Shown here: piece after piece, positions 10,995 through 22,953 of the stretch
Numbering within the stretch: the stretch's first letter is position 1
Layout: every line of letters starts with the position of its first letter
DNA from: Triglochin maritima
Taxonomy: Eukaryota; Streptophyta; Magnoliopsida; Alismatales; Juncaginaceae
Direction of reading: 5' to 3'
DNA length: 64,000 bases
Assembly (NCBI GenBank): GCA_963682175.1
Contig: OY821784.1
Coordinates: forward strand, 24,099,621 to 24,163,620
Made by a program: the position numbers and the translations under genes
Notes under the pieces: generated by a model
What the model saw: the letters and a program-made list of their open reading frames with translations, nothing else
The model's database searches: none
Told to the model about the DNA's origin: nothing

Positions 10995-11340
10995 TAGTTG
11001 CTGGAACTATATGATCTCATGATTAGCTTGCTGTTAAATACAATATGTTATGTATGTTTAGTTGCTGCTAAGACGTCACATATGCTTGTATTAATTGGTT
11101 GCTGGAAATTATATGATCCTCATGATAATTACTGTCAAGATGTCGCATATATATGTACATATTAGTTGCTGGAAATTTTATGATTGTCAATGTATCATAG
11201 GTTCATACATTATTACTTGATGGATTTCATGTGACCTTCCTGATTAGTTGTTGTCAATGTGTCATACGATTATACAATACTACTTGCTGGACTTTAGGTG
11301 ATTTTCATAGTTAAATTTCTGTCCACAAATCATATTTTCA
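10995..11340 (+). repeat. Second degenerate tandem repeat, ~60-100 bp unit
   Basis: TTGCTGGAA(A)T-TATATGAT followed by a TGTCAANNTGTCATA phrase recurs near 11000, 11101, 11172, 11219 and 11286. The unit differs from the array before it. Confidence 0.5.
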
Positions 11341-11530
11341 CTTATTAGTAGTTGTTAGATTCTTGTGATTGGTTCATGATTTGTTCTAAGAATCATTGGT
11401 TGTCATTGCACTTGTATTTCATCGTCTTATAGCTTTTGTTGTTGTGGTTTGAGCGTGAGGATGATGTGAGGAATTTGTATCCCTAGCTTTTGTTGATAGT
11501 TAGGGATAGCAAATTTTGAGGACAAAATTT

Positions 11531-11547
11531 TGTTGAGGGGGGTAGGT
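11531..11547 (+). promoter_or_regulatory. Polypurine tract of Z
   Basis: TGTTGAGGGGGGTAGGT after GAGGACAAAATTT. This is the standard chromovirus wording at the end of the integrase region, and it directly precedes an LTR starting TGTACGACCCGC. Confidence 0.75.
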
Positions 11548-11888
11548 TGTACGACCCGCTCTCCTACTACACTATTAAGTCTTATTTCATCCTTATACTT
11601 ATTTATGTGTGTATCTTTATGCTTGATGTATTTTTGTGATTTTATGCTTGGGTTCGGAAAAAGTTTCCCTTCGGGAAAATGTTTTCTTTTGGGCGAGTTA
11701 AATTGATTCGTAAGCGGGTGCGACCCGTTTGGTGGTTTTGCAATCGATTGACTTAATCGGGACAATTAGGTGCAAGTCACGTGTGTGGGTTGGCTTGGAC
11801 CTTGAGTAGGCATGTAGGGATGAGGTGTGTAGGTGGGGTGACATGGCTGCCACATCAGGAAGAGCAAATCTCTTGAGATTTGCAGACT
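11548..11888 (+). repeat. Element Z 3' LTR, first 341 bases
   Basis: Starts TGTACGACCC after the polypurine tract and is cut at 11889 by element B. The remainder is not found in the window, in keeping with the large deletion inferred near 19181. Confidence 0.7.
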
Positions 11889-13296
11889 GTTTAATCGTTT
11901 TAAATTTGGACCGCAAGTGTCCAACCGTCGGTGAAGACGGGGCAAGTACGGGTCATCTGCAGGGAGGTGAGCAGCCTCTGGTTTAACCGAAATCAGATGG
12001 CAAAAAAGGGGAGAAGAGTTGTAGATTACGCTAAGCCACGCTACTCTAGACTAGTAAGTAACACATGCAAAAGATAACAACAAACGATGGACTAAAACTA
12101 AATTATGAAACTTGATAAGTAAGCTGGAAATCAGAGATGAAAAAACTCCTAAGGGGTGGAGTGAGTTCACACATGCAAAGAGATTGTGAATAATGCATTT
12201 CAATAGGCACAAATGTAGATATTGCTCTCATGCATAGGAGGTGTCTAATGGTCATTGCAAAACCTATCAATCCAATCACTAACCTATTTGATAAACATTC
12301 ACATACACAAGTTTGGTTATTTCAAAACCTAAACAAGCATGAGAGGTGTTTAAGAGTTGTGGCAAGACCCATCAAGTAAAGTGTTCTATTTTAAACAAGC
12401 AAGCATACATTCATGTTTATCAACACATTTCAAAACAAAACATTAATTTTCATTCTCTATTGCATGTATAAAACATCAACTCCACCCCCCAAAGGGGATG
12501 TAACTACTCCCTACACATTAAACTAATTATAATCTTAAGAAAGGAAACCATATTAACGAAGTCTACTAAGATAATTGAAATGAAATTAAACTAAGCATGC
12601 AAGCAACATAAAAGAAACAACATACAAAGAAACTTTTATTTACTTCAGACTCACAATACAAGTAGCATCTCCCGACTTGAGTATTTATTCCAAGGCACCA
12701 CTTCGAGCAGAGAGAATAGCCACCAAGTATGTAGTAGTTTACAAGGGAAGATGATGAGTTCTATTTATAGTCATTGAAAAAGCTAATCAGGGACAATCCC
12801 CCGATGTGGGACTAATACAACACCATAAATAGATATAAACCTCCCTAATACATGATCTGCCCGAGGCGTGTCGGATCCGGAGCCAACCCGACCACCAATC
12901 AACAGTCCCAAACCACTAAGTGGCGGTCTATAAAGTCCGGATCCGGTCTGGATTTTGGGTGGGCTTTGCTGGAGTGATTTCTTCATGTGTGATGCACCCA
13001 AGTCGGTTTTTGGAGTTTAGGCCTGAATCGAATTGCTAAAATACTCCTCATGATGGTGTGGACTTTTCTTAGTTGCTCATTGGTCCTTTGGTATTACATT
13101 CATGTCCTTCTCCCATGCATCTCAGTCCCCAAGTCTCACAACTCAGTCCTTTTTCCTTCTTTTAGGTCCTTTTTTGCTTCTTCTCCTCAAACCTGCTTAT
13201 TCCTCAAACTCAAACATAAAAATTGTTACGTAGCATTGTTTAGGTTCAAGATAATGGATATAAGACACAAATGAATGCATGAAGTAATGTTTATCA
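11889..13296 (-). repeat. Element B 3' LTR (minus strand)
   Basis: 1408 bases in reverse orientation, of the shorter LTR subfamily shared with F. It has TTATCA at its right edge followed by a reversed polypurine tract (CCCCCCACACC), so it is a 3' LTR. The TATA region (about 12769, reversed) and GC stem are present. The palindrome units are degenerate (about 12890-12930). Confidence 0.8.
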
Positions 13297-13605
13297 AATA
13301 CCCCCCACACCTAATTTTTACTAGTCCCGAGCAAAACAAAGAAAGAGAAAAATGAAAGAAATGAAAAAGTATACGAAGAACTGGGAAATCCTAACTCACT
13401 TTCGTAGGAATCACGGTTGCACTTAGCACGTGCAACGAGCCGTTAAACCTCCTCGTCTCCTAGGAGGAGGAGTGTTGTCTCCTGAGGGTTTTCAGTCGAT
13501 ATACCCACAAAATCCGAACATTGATGCATTAATCAACCTAGAAACACAACTCGATGAGCTTATTTTCGTCGATCATCGGACACGGTAATTCTACTGGCTG
13601 ACTCT
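13297..13605 (-). mobile_element. Element B internal fragment
   Basis: About 300 bases of the conserved 3' non-coding interior, reversed, starting at the polypurine tract. It breaks at ACTCT, where a solo LTR is inserted, and resumes for 16 bases at 15141-15156 before element D. The rest of B and its 5' LTR are absent. Confidence 0.75.
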
Positions 13606-15140
13606 TGATTGATTCGTTTTATTTAAACCACAAGTGCACGACTACGTTGAAGCGGTGGCAAATACGGGTCGATCCACAGGGAGGTGTGTCGACTTTTGGT
13701 TTGTTCTAAGGCGAGTGGTAAAGAAAGGAGAGAAAGGTTGCTTACACTAAAGTACACTAAGATGCAAAAGGAAATGAAGATATGAAATAAAACTAAACCC
13801 CATAGGGGGTAGAGAAATAATGTGAATATAAAGATGTGTGTGTGTGTGTGTTCAATTATGCTCCTCACAACATGTAGTGCATGAAATCATAAAACTAAAT
13901 CCAACTTTGCCTCCACATGAAATAAGATAAGACTACATCATTAAGACATACAAGACAATAATTGGAATGAAGCTAAATGAACCCATTTATAAAGAGTAGA
14001 CCTTACTATGCCTTCACATGAATTAAGATAAGACTATATCATTAAAACATACGAGGCATTAACCAAGGCCAAGGCAACAAGAGCACATACACTACAAGTC
14101 ATGTTTCCTATATTAATTCCATCCTTATCCTTACCTCATCATTCCCCATAAAATAGGTCCACTAATCTAAGCATATGCTAAGCTTCATTCAAGAGCATTA
14201 GCATATCAAAGACAAGAGTGAAATCCCATTAGATGGTTATGGAAATCATATAATGCTCAAAGGATTAAGATAACACACAGTACTACATTACATAATCCTA
14301 TCACATATTTCTCCACCCCCCAAATGGGGATGGAACTACTCACTAATCATCACACTACCTACATTAACAAAATGAAACATACTGAAAGGAAATTTAACTA
14401 AGCAAGAAAGGTGTATTAAAGAAGCTTAAAAGGAAAGAAAAGACTAAACAAGCATGCATAAATTATAACACAAGATTAAAAGAAACTAGAACAATTATTT
14501 TATTAACAATGACTCACATTGAAGGTAGCATTCTTCTCCACCTTGAGTTTTGCTTCAAGGCTTACTCCTTAGTAGAGAGAATGCCACCAAGCAATGGGTA
14601 GTTACAATGGAAGGTGAAGAGTTCTATATATAGGCATGGAAAAAGCTAATCCGGGACAATCCCCCGATGTGGGACTAAACCAATACGGCAAATAGAATAA
14701 GAATACACTAATACACGTGCTCCACAAATCTTAGCGGATCTAGAGCTGTCTGGACCGCCAATTAGCGGTCTATAAGCTCCAGATCCATTTGGTTTTTGTG
14801 CTGGGCTTTGCTTGAAGTATTGCTTGGTCTTGGATGCATCTACGTTGTTTATTGGAGCTCCGACCCGAATCGAATTGTCAAAATACTCCCTCATGATGGT
14901 GTGGAGTTTTCTGTTTTGCTCTTAGGTCCTTCGGTCTTACCTTCAGGTCCTTCTACCTTGCATCTTAGTCCCCAGGTCTCACAATTAAGTCGTTTTTCCT
15001 GCTTTTGGGTCCTTTCATGGCTCTTCTCTTCAAACCTTTTTTATTTCTGAAATTCTAACATAAAACTCGTCACGTAGCATTGCTTAGGTGTAAGATAATG
15101 GATATAACATACAAATATAAGCATGAAATGATGTCAATCA
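13606..15140 (-). repeat. Solo LTR in element B
   Basis: A complete 1535-base TGATT-family LTR, reversed, flanked on both sides by the perfect five-base duplication ACTCT (13601-13605 and 15141-15145). No interior sequence is attached, so it is the product of recombination between two LTRs. It carries one palindrome unit (14753-14770), a TATA box and a TG microsatellite (about 13834-13850). Confidence 0.92.
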
Positions 15141-15156
15141 ACTCTATATATGTAAT

Positions 15157-16705
15157 TGATTGATTTGTTTTATATTAAACCGCAAGTGCACGACCGCATT
15201 GAAGCGGTGGCACATACGGGTCGATCCACAAGGAGGTGTGTCGACTTTTGGTTTGTGCGAAGGTGAGTGGGAAAGAAAGGAGAGAAAGGATTGAGTATCA
15301 AACTACACTACAATGCGAAAGTAAATAGAAGATAAGCAATAAAACAAAACCCCAAAGCGGGTAGAGAAATAATGTGAATATAAAGATGTGTTTGTGTGTT
15401 TGTTCAATTATGCTCCTCACAACATGTAGTGCATGAAATCATAAAACTAAATCCAACTTTGCCTCCACATGAAATAAGATAAGATCATATCATTAAAACA
15501 TACAAGACAATAATTGGAATGAAGCTAAATGAAATCATGTATAAAGACTTGACCCAACTATGCCTCCACATGAATTAAGATAACACATTATCATTAAAAC
15601 ATACAAGACATTAACCAAGGTAAAGGCAACAAGAGTACATACACTACAAATTGTGTTTCCAATATTAATTCCATCCATATCCTCACCTTATCATTCCCCA
15701 TAAAATAGGTCCACTAGTCTAAGCATAAGCTAAGCTTCATTCAAGAGCATTAGCATATCAAAGATAAGAGTGAAATCCCATTAGATGGTTATGGAAATCA
15801 TATAAGGCTCAAGGGATTAAAATAACACACACCAAATACACCACATGATCACATCACATATTTCTCCACCCCCCAAATGGGGATTGAACTACTCACTTAC
15901 GATTACACTACAACCTACATTAAAATGAAACATTCTACTGAAATTAAACTAGACTAAGCAAGCAAGAATTATTAAAGAAACTAAAAGAACATAAAACTAA
16001 AGAAACATGCAAGACATAAGAAACGAAATTAACTAAGCAATGCAAAAACTAAAGCAAACAACAAATAACTACAAAACTTATTTTATTACTCACTCCAAAT
16101 TACAAGCAGCCCTTCCTCCACCAGAGTTTTGCTTCAAGGCTTCACTCTTAGTAGGGAAGATGGCCACCAAGAGAGAGATGGGTTACAAGAGAGGAGGGAG
16201 AGTTTTATTTGTAGCCATAGAAAAATGTAATCCGGGACAATGCCCCGGTATGGTACTAAACATATACCAGAAATAGAATAAACACACTCTAATACACATG
16301 CCGGCCAAAGCTTAGCAGATTCGGAGCCAAACAGACCGCCAATTAGCGGTCCCATCTCTAATTTGTTGTGGGCTTTTCTGGATGTCTTTGTTTGTCTTTG
16401 ATGCATATACTTCGTTTATTGGAGCTCCGACCCAAGTCAAATTGCCAAAATACTCCCCATGATGGTGTGCAGTTTTCTGTTTTGCCCTTTGGTCCTTCAG
16501 TCATACGTTCAGGTCCTTCTCCCTTGCATCTTAGTCCCCAGGTCTCACAATTTAGTCTTTTCCCCTGCTTTTGTGTCCTTTTATGCTTCATCTCTTCAAA
16601 CCTATTTATTTCTGAAATTCAAACATAAAACTCGTCATGTAGCATTGCTTAGGTGTAAGATAATGGATATAAGATACAAATATAAGAATGAAATGATTTC
16701 AATCA
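15157..16705 (-). repeat. Element D 3' LTR (minus strand)
   Basis: 1549 bases, reversed, inserted in B after GTAAT. Its right end, AATCA, is followed by the reversed polypurine tract of D. One palindrome unit lies at 16334-16351. No matching 5' LTR of D exists in the window. Confidence 0.85.
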
Positions 16706-18222
16706 AATGCCCCCACACCTATGTTTTTTCTAGTCCCGAGAAAAGCAACGAGAAACAAGAAATCCTAACTCACTTTCGTAGGAATCACGGTTGCACTTAG
16801 CACGTGCAACAAGCCGTTAAACCTCCTTTTTGTCAAGGAGGAGAAGTGTTGTCTCCTGAGGGTTTTCAGCGGATATACCCACAAAATCCAAACAAGATGC
16901 ATTATTCAATCTAGACACTCGACTCGTTGGACATATTTTGTCGATCATTGGACGTGGTAATCTTACGGGCCGACTCTATATAGGTAATCAGTCCACACAC
17001 CTAGCCTAATGAACCATTCATGCAAGCTAAATAAGGAATTAAGTGAAAGACATGGACAACCTCATCATCCTCAAGTGATACGGTCCCTTAAGGTTCTTAT
17101 TTGCATTACCATTTTTTATTTTTTTTGTTTCTTCCCTCAATTTTTTTTTCTTTTTTTCTTTTTATTAGTTGGAGCTTCATTCTCCCAGGGTAAGGTTTCG
17201 TGCATTATTGCCCATGAGGACTTACACTATCACGTACATCTTTCCCCAAATCTCTACATAGGGCAATCCCTACCACCCGTGTAACGAGAGTTCGGTCGGC
17301 ACATCCCAAGTCAGATGACTCGAAAGCACCAGGCACATAGTCCCCTCAGACCTAGTTTCCCGAGTGATAGGAGCCGTGCGAAAAGAGAGAACACCTACTT
17401 GCTTATTTCTTATCTACACATGAACCACAACCCCTACACTTAATGTCTCACAACAAGATTTAAAGGGTCCTTGACTACAACAAACTCCCTTAAATTAACA
17501 GAGACACGAATTATAGACTCACTAGGTTTAGGGTGGACTTCTTTAAATGTTTGAGCACTGAAAACCTATGATTACTCGCCCCCCGAAGGAAAACTGGGGT
17601 GCATCCTAACGACTAGTTACATCCTAAAGCCACCGTACTGGATATCCTAATGCATCAAGATCAAGACAATTTTGGGAGCTTTCTTTTTACTTTGCCTCTC
17701 AACGGTTTTGCACATGCTAAACACACGCAAAACTCACAAAACATTTTCTTTCGCAACACATGAAGATTTTGAAAGAAATGTGGAAATTGTAAAGCACTAG
17801 GCAAGCAAAAGAAGACAAGTCATGCAAGGATCATGGCAAACAGATATATCATTATTAAATGCAGCACACTAACATGACCCTATCAATACACACAAAAGAA
17901 AACAAAATCAAAGGAAAAAGACTCGATTATGTACACACATAAAACACCCCCACACCTACTTCATGCATTGTCCTCAATGAATGCGAGCAAGATACTGCAT
18001 GGATTTATGCATGAAGAAGGAAAGATCTCACCAACATGGAGCGCAAAAGGAAGTTCGTGGTTATGTTGATGGACACAACCCAAATTCTCCTCAAAACCTG
18101 TGAGATACTTAAAAAGGGAGACAAAATACATGAAAGAAAAGGGGCCCAAATACTCAAGGGTTGGAGCCCACAACAATCAGTGCTCGCTCATGGAGTTTTC
18201 TTCTTCTTCTTCTTCTTCTTCT

Positions 18223-18270
<48 letters not shown>

Positions 18271-18303
18271 CTATGTACAAAAATGGACTCCCATCTTCAT
18301 ATG
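16706..18303 (-). other. Element D 3' non-coding region
   Basis: Reversed copy of the conserved 1.5 kb 3' interior. The terminal purine tract (reversed) is at 16709-16720 and the internal one at 17944-17956, near TTCATGCATTGTCCTC. A CTT run followed by a TA run (18198-18269) lies just downstream of the D frame. The post-stop hairpin is at about 18290-18326. Confidence 0.7.
18198..18269 (+). repeat. Microsatellite: (TTC)n then (TA)21
   Basis: About nine TTC units, then 21 TA units (18228-18269). Other copies have only a short T/A-rich stretch here, so the expansion belongs to D. Confidence 0.9.
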
Positions 18304-19180
18304 TCAAGGGACATCAAATGGGAACCCACCATCTCTCGAGCCAAAAATGAACATGCATGAGCTCGCAACATACAAAGCAGAATTGCTAGACCACCTAATA
18401 CCTTTATAAGCGTTGTGGTCGTTTGATGTCTCTTGAGAGTGAGCAAGATAGCAGACATGAACGAGAGGTGAAACTCTATCTGGTTGTTTGAAATGTAGGG
18501 TATCAGGTGGTTGATTCTTAACCCACATGGGGTCCTCAACAGATACAAAATGAAGAGCATGTGGCCCAGAGGCCATAAAAATGGTATCTTGTGGCTCAAC
18601 GGCCACATGATCAAAAGGATGTGTCTCAACGGCCACGGGAACAAAAGGATGTGGCTCAATGGCCACGAGATCAAAAGGATGTGTCTCTAAGGCCACGTAA
18701 TCAAAAGGATGTGGCTCTAAGGCCACGTGATCAGAAGATAAGGCACCTTCTTGTGCCAGCCCAGGTGAAACATCTTCACCACCTTCAGGATCTCCATCGA
18801 ACAGTTCTCTGAAGTACTTGAAGGTACCCTCAACTTCAATCTCATCCAAGCCCTGGATAAGGTTGACCCCAACAGGGTCATTGAAGACATCTGGCTTCTT
18901 GCCGATGGTGAAGATGTTGAAATCAGCACATTGACTAACATAAGTCAAGCGCATCAGACCATTGCGACAATTGATCAAGGAATTGGAAGTCGCTAGAAAT
19001 GGTCGCCCCAGAATAACTGGAATTTGTCCAATTGGGTTTGGCACAGGTTCAGTATCCAAAACAAAGAATTCGACTGGATAAATGAACTCTCCCACTTTGA
19101 TCAGCACATCTTCCACCACACCCCTTTGTTTCTTCATAGACCTATCAGCCAATTGAAGAGTGGTTTTTGTTTGTTTGAGG
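18304..19180 (-). pseudogene. Element D protease and tail frame, 5' truncated
   Basis: An open frame on the minus strand. It starts within a retropepsin-like domain (TLQLADRS..., then VILGRPFLATSNSLINCRNG, the usual wording after the active site in Athila/Tat proteases). It then runs without a stop into an acidic linker and the tail domain, ending GGFPFDVP. The protease active site and all of gag are missing, cut off at the junction near 19181. The linker carries six tandem ten-residue units (18563-18742). Upstream codons in the open frame belong to the neighbouring LTR and were left out. There is no RT after the protease, as in F. Confidence 0.75.
18563..18742 (-). repeat. 30-bp coding tandem repeat in D (six units)
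   Basis: Six in-frame 30-base units encode DHVALEPHPF, DYVALETHPF, DLVAIEPHPF, VPVAVETHPF, DHVAVEPQDT and one decayed unit. EP and ET alternate, pointing to a 60-base higher-order unit. The other elements have a single copy (PVALEPHDL in A, G, J; PMAIEPFEL in F). Confidence 0.9.
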
Positions 19181-19184
19181 TATT

Positions 19185-20719
19185 TGATTGACATCATTTC
19201 ATGCTCATATTTGTATCTTATATCCATTATCTTACATCTAAGCAATGCTACGTGACGAGTTTTATGTTTAGTTTTCCGGAATAAAGAGGTTTGAAGAGAA
19301 GAACCATGAAAAGACCCAAAAGCAGGAAAAATGACTTAATTGTGAGACCTGGGGACTAAGATGCAAGGGAGAAGGACCTGATCGTAAGACCGAAGGACCT
19401 AAGAGCAAACAGGAAACTCCACACCATCATGGGGAGTATTTTGGCAATTCGATTCGGGTCGGAGCCCAAACAGACCAAGTAGATGCATCAAAGACCAAGA
19501 AATACTTCCAGCAAAGCCCAACACAAAACCCAGACGGATCTGGGCCTCATAGGCCGCCAATTGGCGGTCTGGATCATCCCAGATCCGCTAAGTTTTATCC
19601 TGGACTTGTATTAATGTTTGTTTAGGCTATTTTTGGTATTGGTTTAGTCCCACATCGAGGGATTGTCCCGGATTAGCTTTTTCCATGCTTATAAATAGAA
19701 CTCTTCACCTCCCATTGTATATATCTCTCTCTTTGGTGGCATCTTCCCTACTAAGAGTGAAGCCTTGAAGCAAAACTTTGGTGGAGGAAGAGCTGCTTGT
19801 AATTTGAGTGGGTTAATAATAGATGTTTTCATTAGCTTGTTAATTCTTGCTTAGTTAATTTCCTTTAATGTGTTTTCTTTGGTGCATGTTTAGTTTTATG
19901 CTTCTTTAATATTTCTTGCTTGATTAGTATAGTTTCATTTCAGTATAATGCTTCATTTTATTAGAGTAGTTAGTTTAAATATGTGTGAGTAGTTCCATCC
20001 CCATTTGGGGGGGTGGAGAAATATGTGATATAATCATGTAGTGTATTAAGTGTGTGTTATCTTTATCCCTTGAGCTTTATATAATTTCCATAACCATCTA
20101 ATGGGTTTTCACTCTTATCTTTGATATGCTAATGCTCTTGAATGAAGCTTAGCTTATGCTTTGATTAGTGGACCTATTTTATGGAGAATGATAAGGCTAG
20201 GATATGGATGAAGTTAATATTGGAAACACAATTTGTACTGTATGTGCTCTTGTTCCCTTTACCTTAGCTAATGTCCTGTATGTTTTAATGATATAGTCTT
20301 ATCTTAATTCATGTGGAGGCATAGTAGGGTCTAGTCTTTATACTTGAGTTCATGTAGCTTCATTCCAATTATTGTCTTGTATGTTTTAATGATGTAGTCT
20401 TATCTTAATTCATGTGGAGGCAAAGTTGGATGTAGTTTTATGATTTCATGCACTACATGTTGTGAAGAGCTTAATGAACACACACACACACACTTCTTTA
20501 TGTTCACATTATTTCGCTACCCCCTTTGGGGTTTAGTTTTCTTGCTTTTCTTCCATTTCCATTTGCACCTTATTGTAGTGTAATACATCTTTCTCTCCTT
20601 CTTTTACCTCTCGCCTTCAAACAAACCAAGCGTCGACACACCTCCCAGTGGACGACCCGTATTTGCCACCGCTTCAACGCGGCCGTGGACTTGCGGTTAA
20701 TATAAAACAAAAACAATTA
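19185..20719 (+). repeat. Plus-strand LTR at the junction (element K2)
   Basis: A 1535-base TGATT-family LTR. To the left lie only AGG-TATT, like the last bases of a polypurine tract, and then minus-strand D. To the right lies plus-strand 3' interior of another copy (K). It is best read as a 3' LTR whose own element was deleted. The end is mutated (CAATTA for CAATCA). One palindrome unit lies at 19552-19569. Confidence 0.75.
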
Positions 20720-21190
20720 AAAAAAAGAAATAAAAAGAGAAATGGTAATGCAAATAAGAACCTTAATGAACATTACACTTTGTAACACTTGAGGATGTTA
20801 AAGTTGCCCATGTCTATCACTTAATTCCTTAATTAATTTGCACGAATTATTCATTCGGCTAGGTGTGTGGACTAGATACATATAGAGAGTTGGCCCGTAG
20901 GATTACTGTGTCCAATGATCAACAAAAAAAGGTCTAACAAGTCGTGTTGCTAGATTGAATAATGCATCAATGTTCGAATTATGGGTGTATCCGCTGAAAA
21001 CACTCAGGAGACAACACGCCTCCACCTTGGCGACAATGAGGTTTAACGGCTTGTTGCACGTGCTAAGTGCAACCGTGATTCCTACGAAAGTGAGTTAGGA
21101 TTTCCCTGTTTTACGAATGATTTTTTCTTCTTTCATTTTTCTATTTCTTCATTTTGCTTGACACTAGCAAAAGTTAGGTGTGGGGGTATT
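20720..21190 (+). mobile_element. Element K 3' interior fragment
   Basis: About 470 bases matching the last part of the A interior (A 7990-8433), including the polypurine tract TTAGGTGTGGGGGTAT at 21174-21189. It leads into the LTR at 21191. No coding sequence. Confidence 0.75.
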
Positions 21191-22612
21191 TGATTGAAAT
21201 CATATCATGCATATATGTGTAGCTTATATCCTTTATTTTTAGCAGAAGGCATGTTACGTAACGAGTTTTATGTTTAAGTTTCAAGAATAAATAGTTTGAG
21301 AAGAATAGACTCAAAAATTACTTAACAGCAAGGAAAATGACTAAGTTACAAGACTAATGCACTGAGATGCAAGAGAGACGGACCCGAATGTAAACCAAAA
21401 GGACCAATAAGCAAATCAAGAAACTTCACACCATCATGAGGAGTGTTTTGCCAATTAGATCCAGGCCGAAACTCCAATAACCGATCCGAGTGCACCCCAT
21501 GTGAAGAATTGAAGAACTAAAGAAAATATCCAAAAATGGGTCGGATCTGGGAAAAAGTGACAGCCAATTGGCGGTCCAAGCCTTCCAATTTGCGGTACGT
21601 TTTGTCTCAAAATCTGACCCGGTTTTGCCCGGATATGGGTTATGTGTTTATGTCTATTCTGGGAATGTTTCATTAGTCCCACATCGGGGGATTGTCCCCG
21701 ATTATCTTTTTCTATGACTATAAATAGAACTCTTCCTCCTCCGTTGTAAACATGTCCTCTGGTTGTGGTCATTCTCTCTACTAGGAGTAAAGCATTGTAG
21801 CAAAACTCTGGTGGAGAGATGCTACTTGTAAGTGAGTGAGCAATAAAGAATATTTTGTTAGTTTTATATTGTCTATTTTGAATTCTTGCATGCTTAGTTT
21901 CATTTCATTTTTCTTAATGGGTAGTGAATAGTTCCATCTCCCGTTGGGGGTGGAGGTGAGTAGATTATGTGCAAGTGATGAGTTCTTTTATTTGTTCCAT
22001 TTTATATGCTTAACGTTGTTCAATAATTGTGGCATGCTTAAACTTGTATTAGATGGGATAATGTCCACACTAGGTACTTATCTCATGCTAGCTTTAGAGT
22101 TTATCTTGTTGCTTATAATGGTTTGATGGGAATGACTTGTTATGTATGGATCCTTGTTTGGTGCACATTCACATGAATGATTAAGGTTGTATGTAGGATT
22201 GATTGATGCTCTAATGGTCACACTAGGTACTTTTTGCATGCTTGTTAATCTAAAATCAACCTCAACTTCATGTGACATATGCATGTTCATGGTTTGCCAT
22301 GTAGTGTTGTGTATCCTACACTTAGATTCGACACTAGCTTCTACTTGTATGCCACATAAAGTACACTTTTTCCTAATTGAAATGAAAACCCACTCACACA
22401 CACATACCTACACACCTCCGCTCCATTAGGGTTTAGTTTAATTGTTAGTTCATTCGTAGTTTAGTGTAGTTAGCATAATCAACAACTTCTTCTCCTCTTT
22501 TCCCACTTGCCTTCGGAAGAACCAGAGTCGTCACACCTCCCTTTGGATTGACCCGTATTTTCCACATCTTCGCTGACGTCGTGCACTTACGGTATTTAAA
22601 ACGAACATATCA
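21191..22612 (+). repeat. Element K 3' LTR (divergent subfamily)
   Basis: 1422 bases, starting TGATTGAAATCATATC and ending ACATATCA. Its first 200 bases resemble the LTRs of I; the middle differs from every other copy. The palindrome units are degenerate (about 21564-21600). A TATA box is at about 21719. It stops exactly where an E-type leader starts (22613), with no primer site between, so K was probably inserted in the leader of E. Confidence 0.7.
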
Positions 22613-22953
22613 GTGTCGCCCACTCTGTCGATGGTATGATAGGCAGCTCACTTGCTGGGCTTTGTGGTCTTCATCGTAGTGAGGTGAGGCATGTTGAGGC
22701 CGCATGACCTCGTAGTTAGGCGTCGTGTAGCTGTAAGGACCTATAGCAACCTTAGGTTGTTTGAGTCTTGCTTTCTTGTGCACTTCTACCACTACCTCCC
22801 CTCCGTAGCATAAGGACTTCTTCCCTTTTCTCCTGAGTCATTCCCTCTGATCTGTGTCTTCCCATCTTCTCCTCTACGCACATTCTACTTTAATTGTTTT
22901 AAAAAATAAGAAGTTTTCTTTCTTTTTCGTCTGACTCGTGTGGGTGCACAGCT
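22613..22953 (+). other. Element E leader remnant
   Basis: Leader sequence matching the later part of the A and I leaders (CACTTGCTGGGCTTTGTGGTC at 22651, GAGGTGAGGC). The first ~500 bases after the primer site are absent. No coding frame. Confidence 0.6.

Larger units (their letters stand above)
9956..11530 (+). mobile_element. Element Z internal region, right part
   Basis: Continuation of the non-coding Z interior after element A. It is dominated by degenerate tandem repeats (10375-11340). No coding frame is seen. It ends at the polypurine tract before the Z 3' LTR. Confidence 0.6.

Noticed and set aside
11427..11916. Two minus-strand frames over the Z 3' LTR
   Set aside because: They cross the polypurine tract and LTR and match nothing recognised.
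18591..18812. Repetitive plus-strand frame (AQRPHDQKDV repeats)
   Set aside because: Antisense shadow of the D decapeptide repeat.
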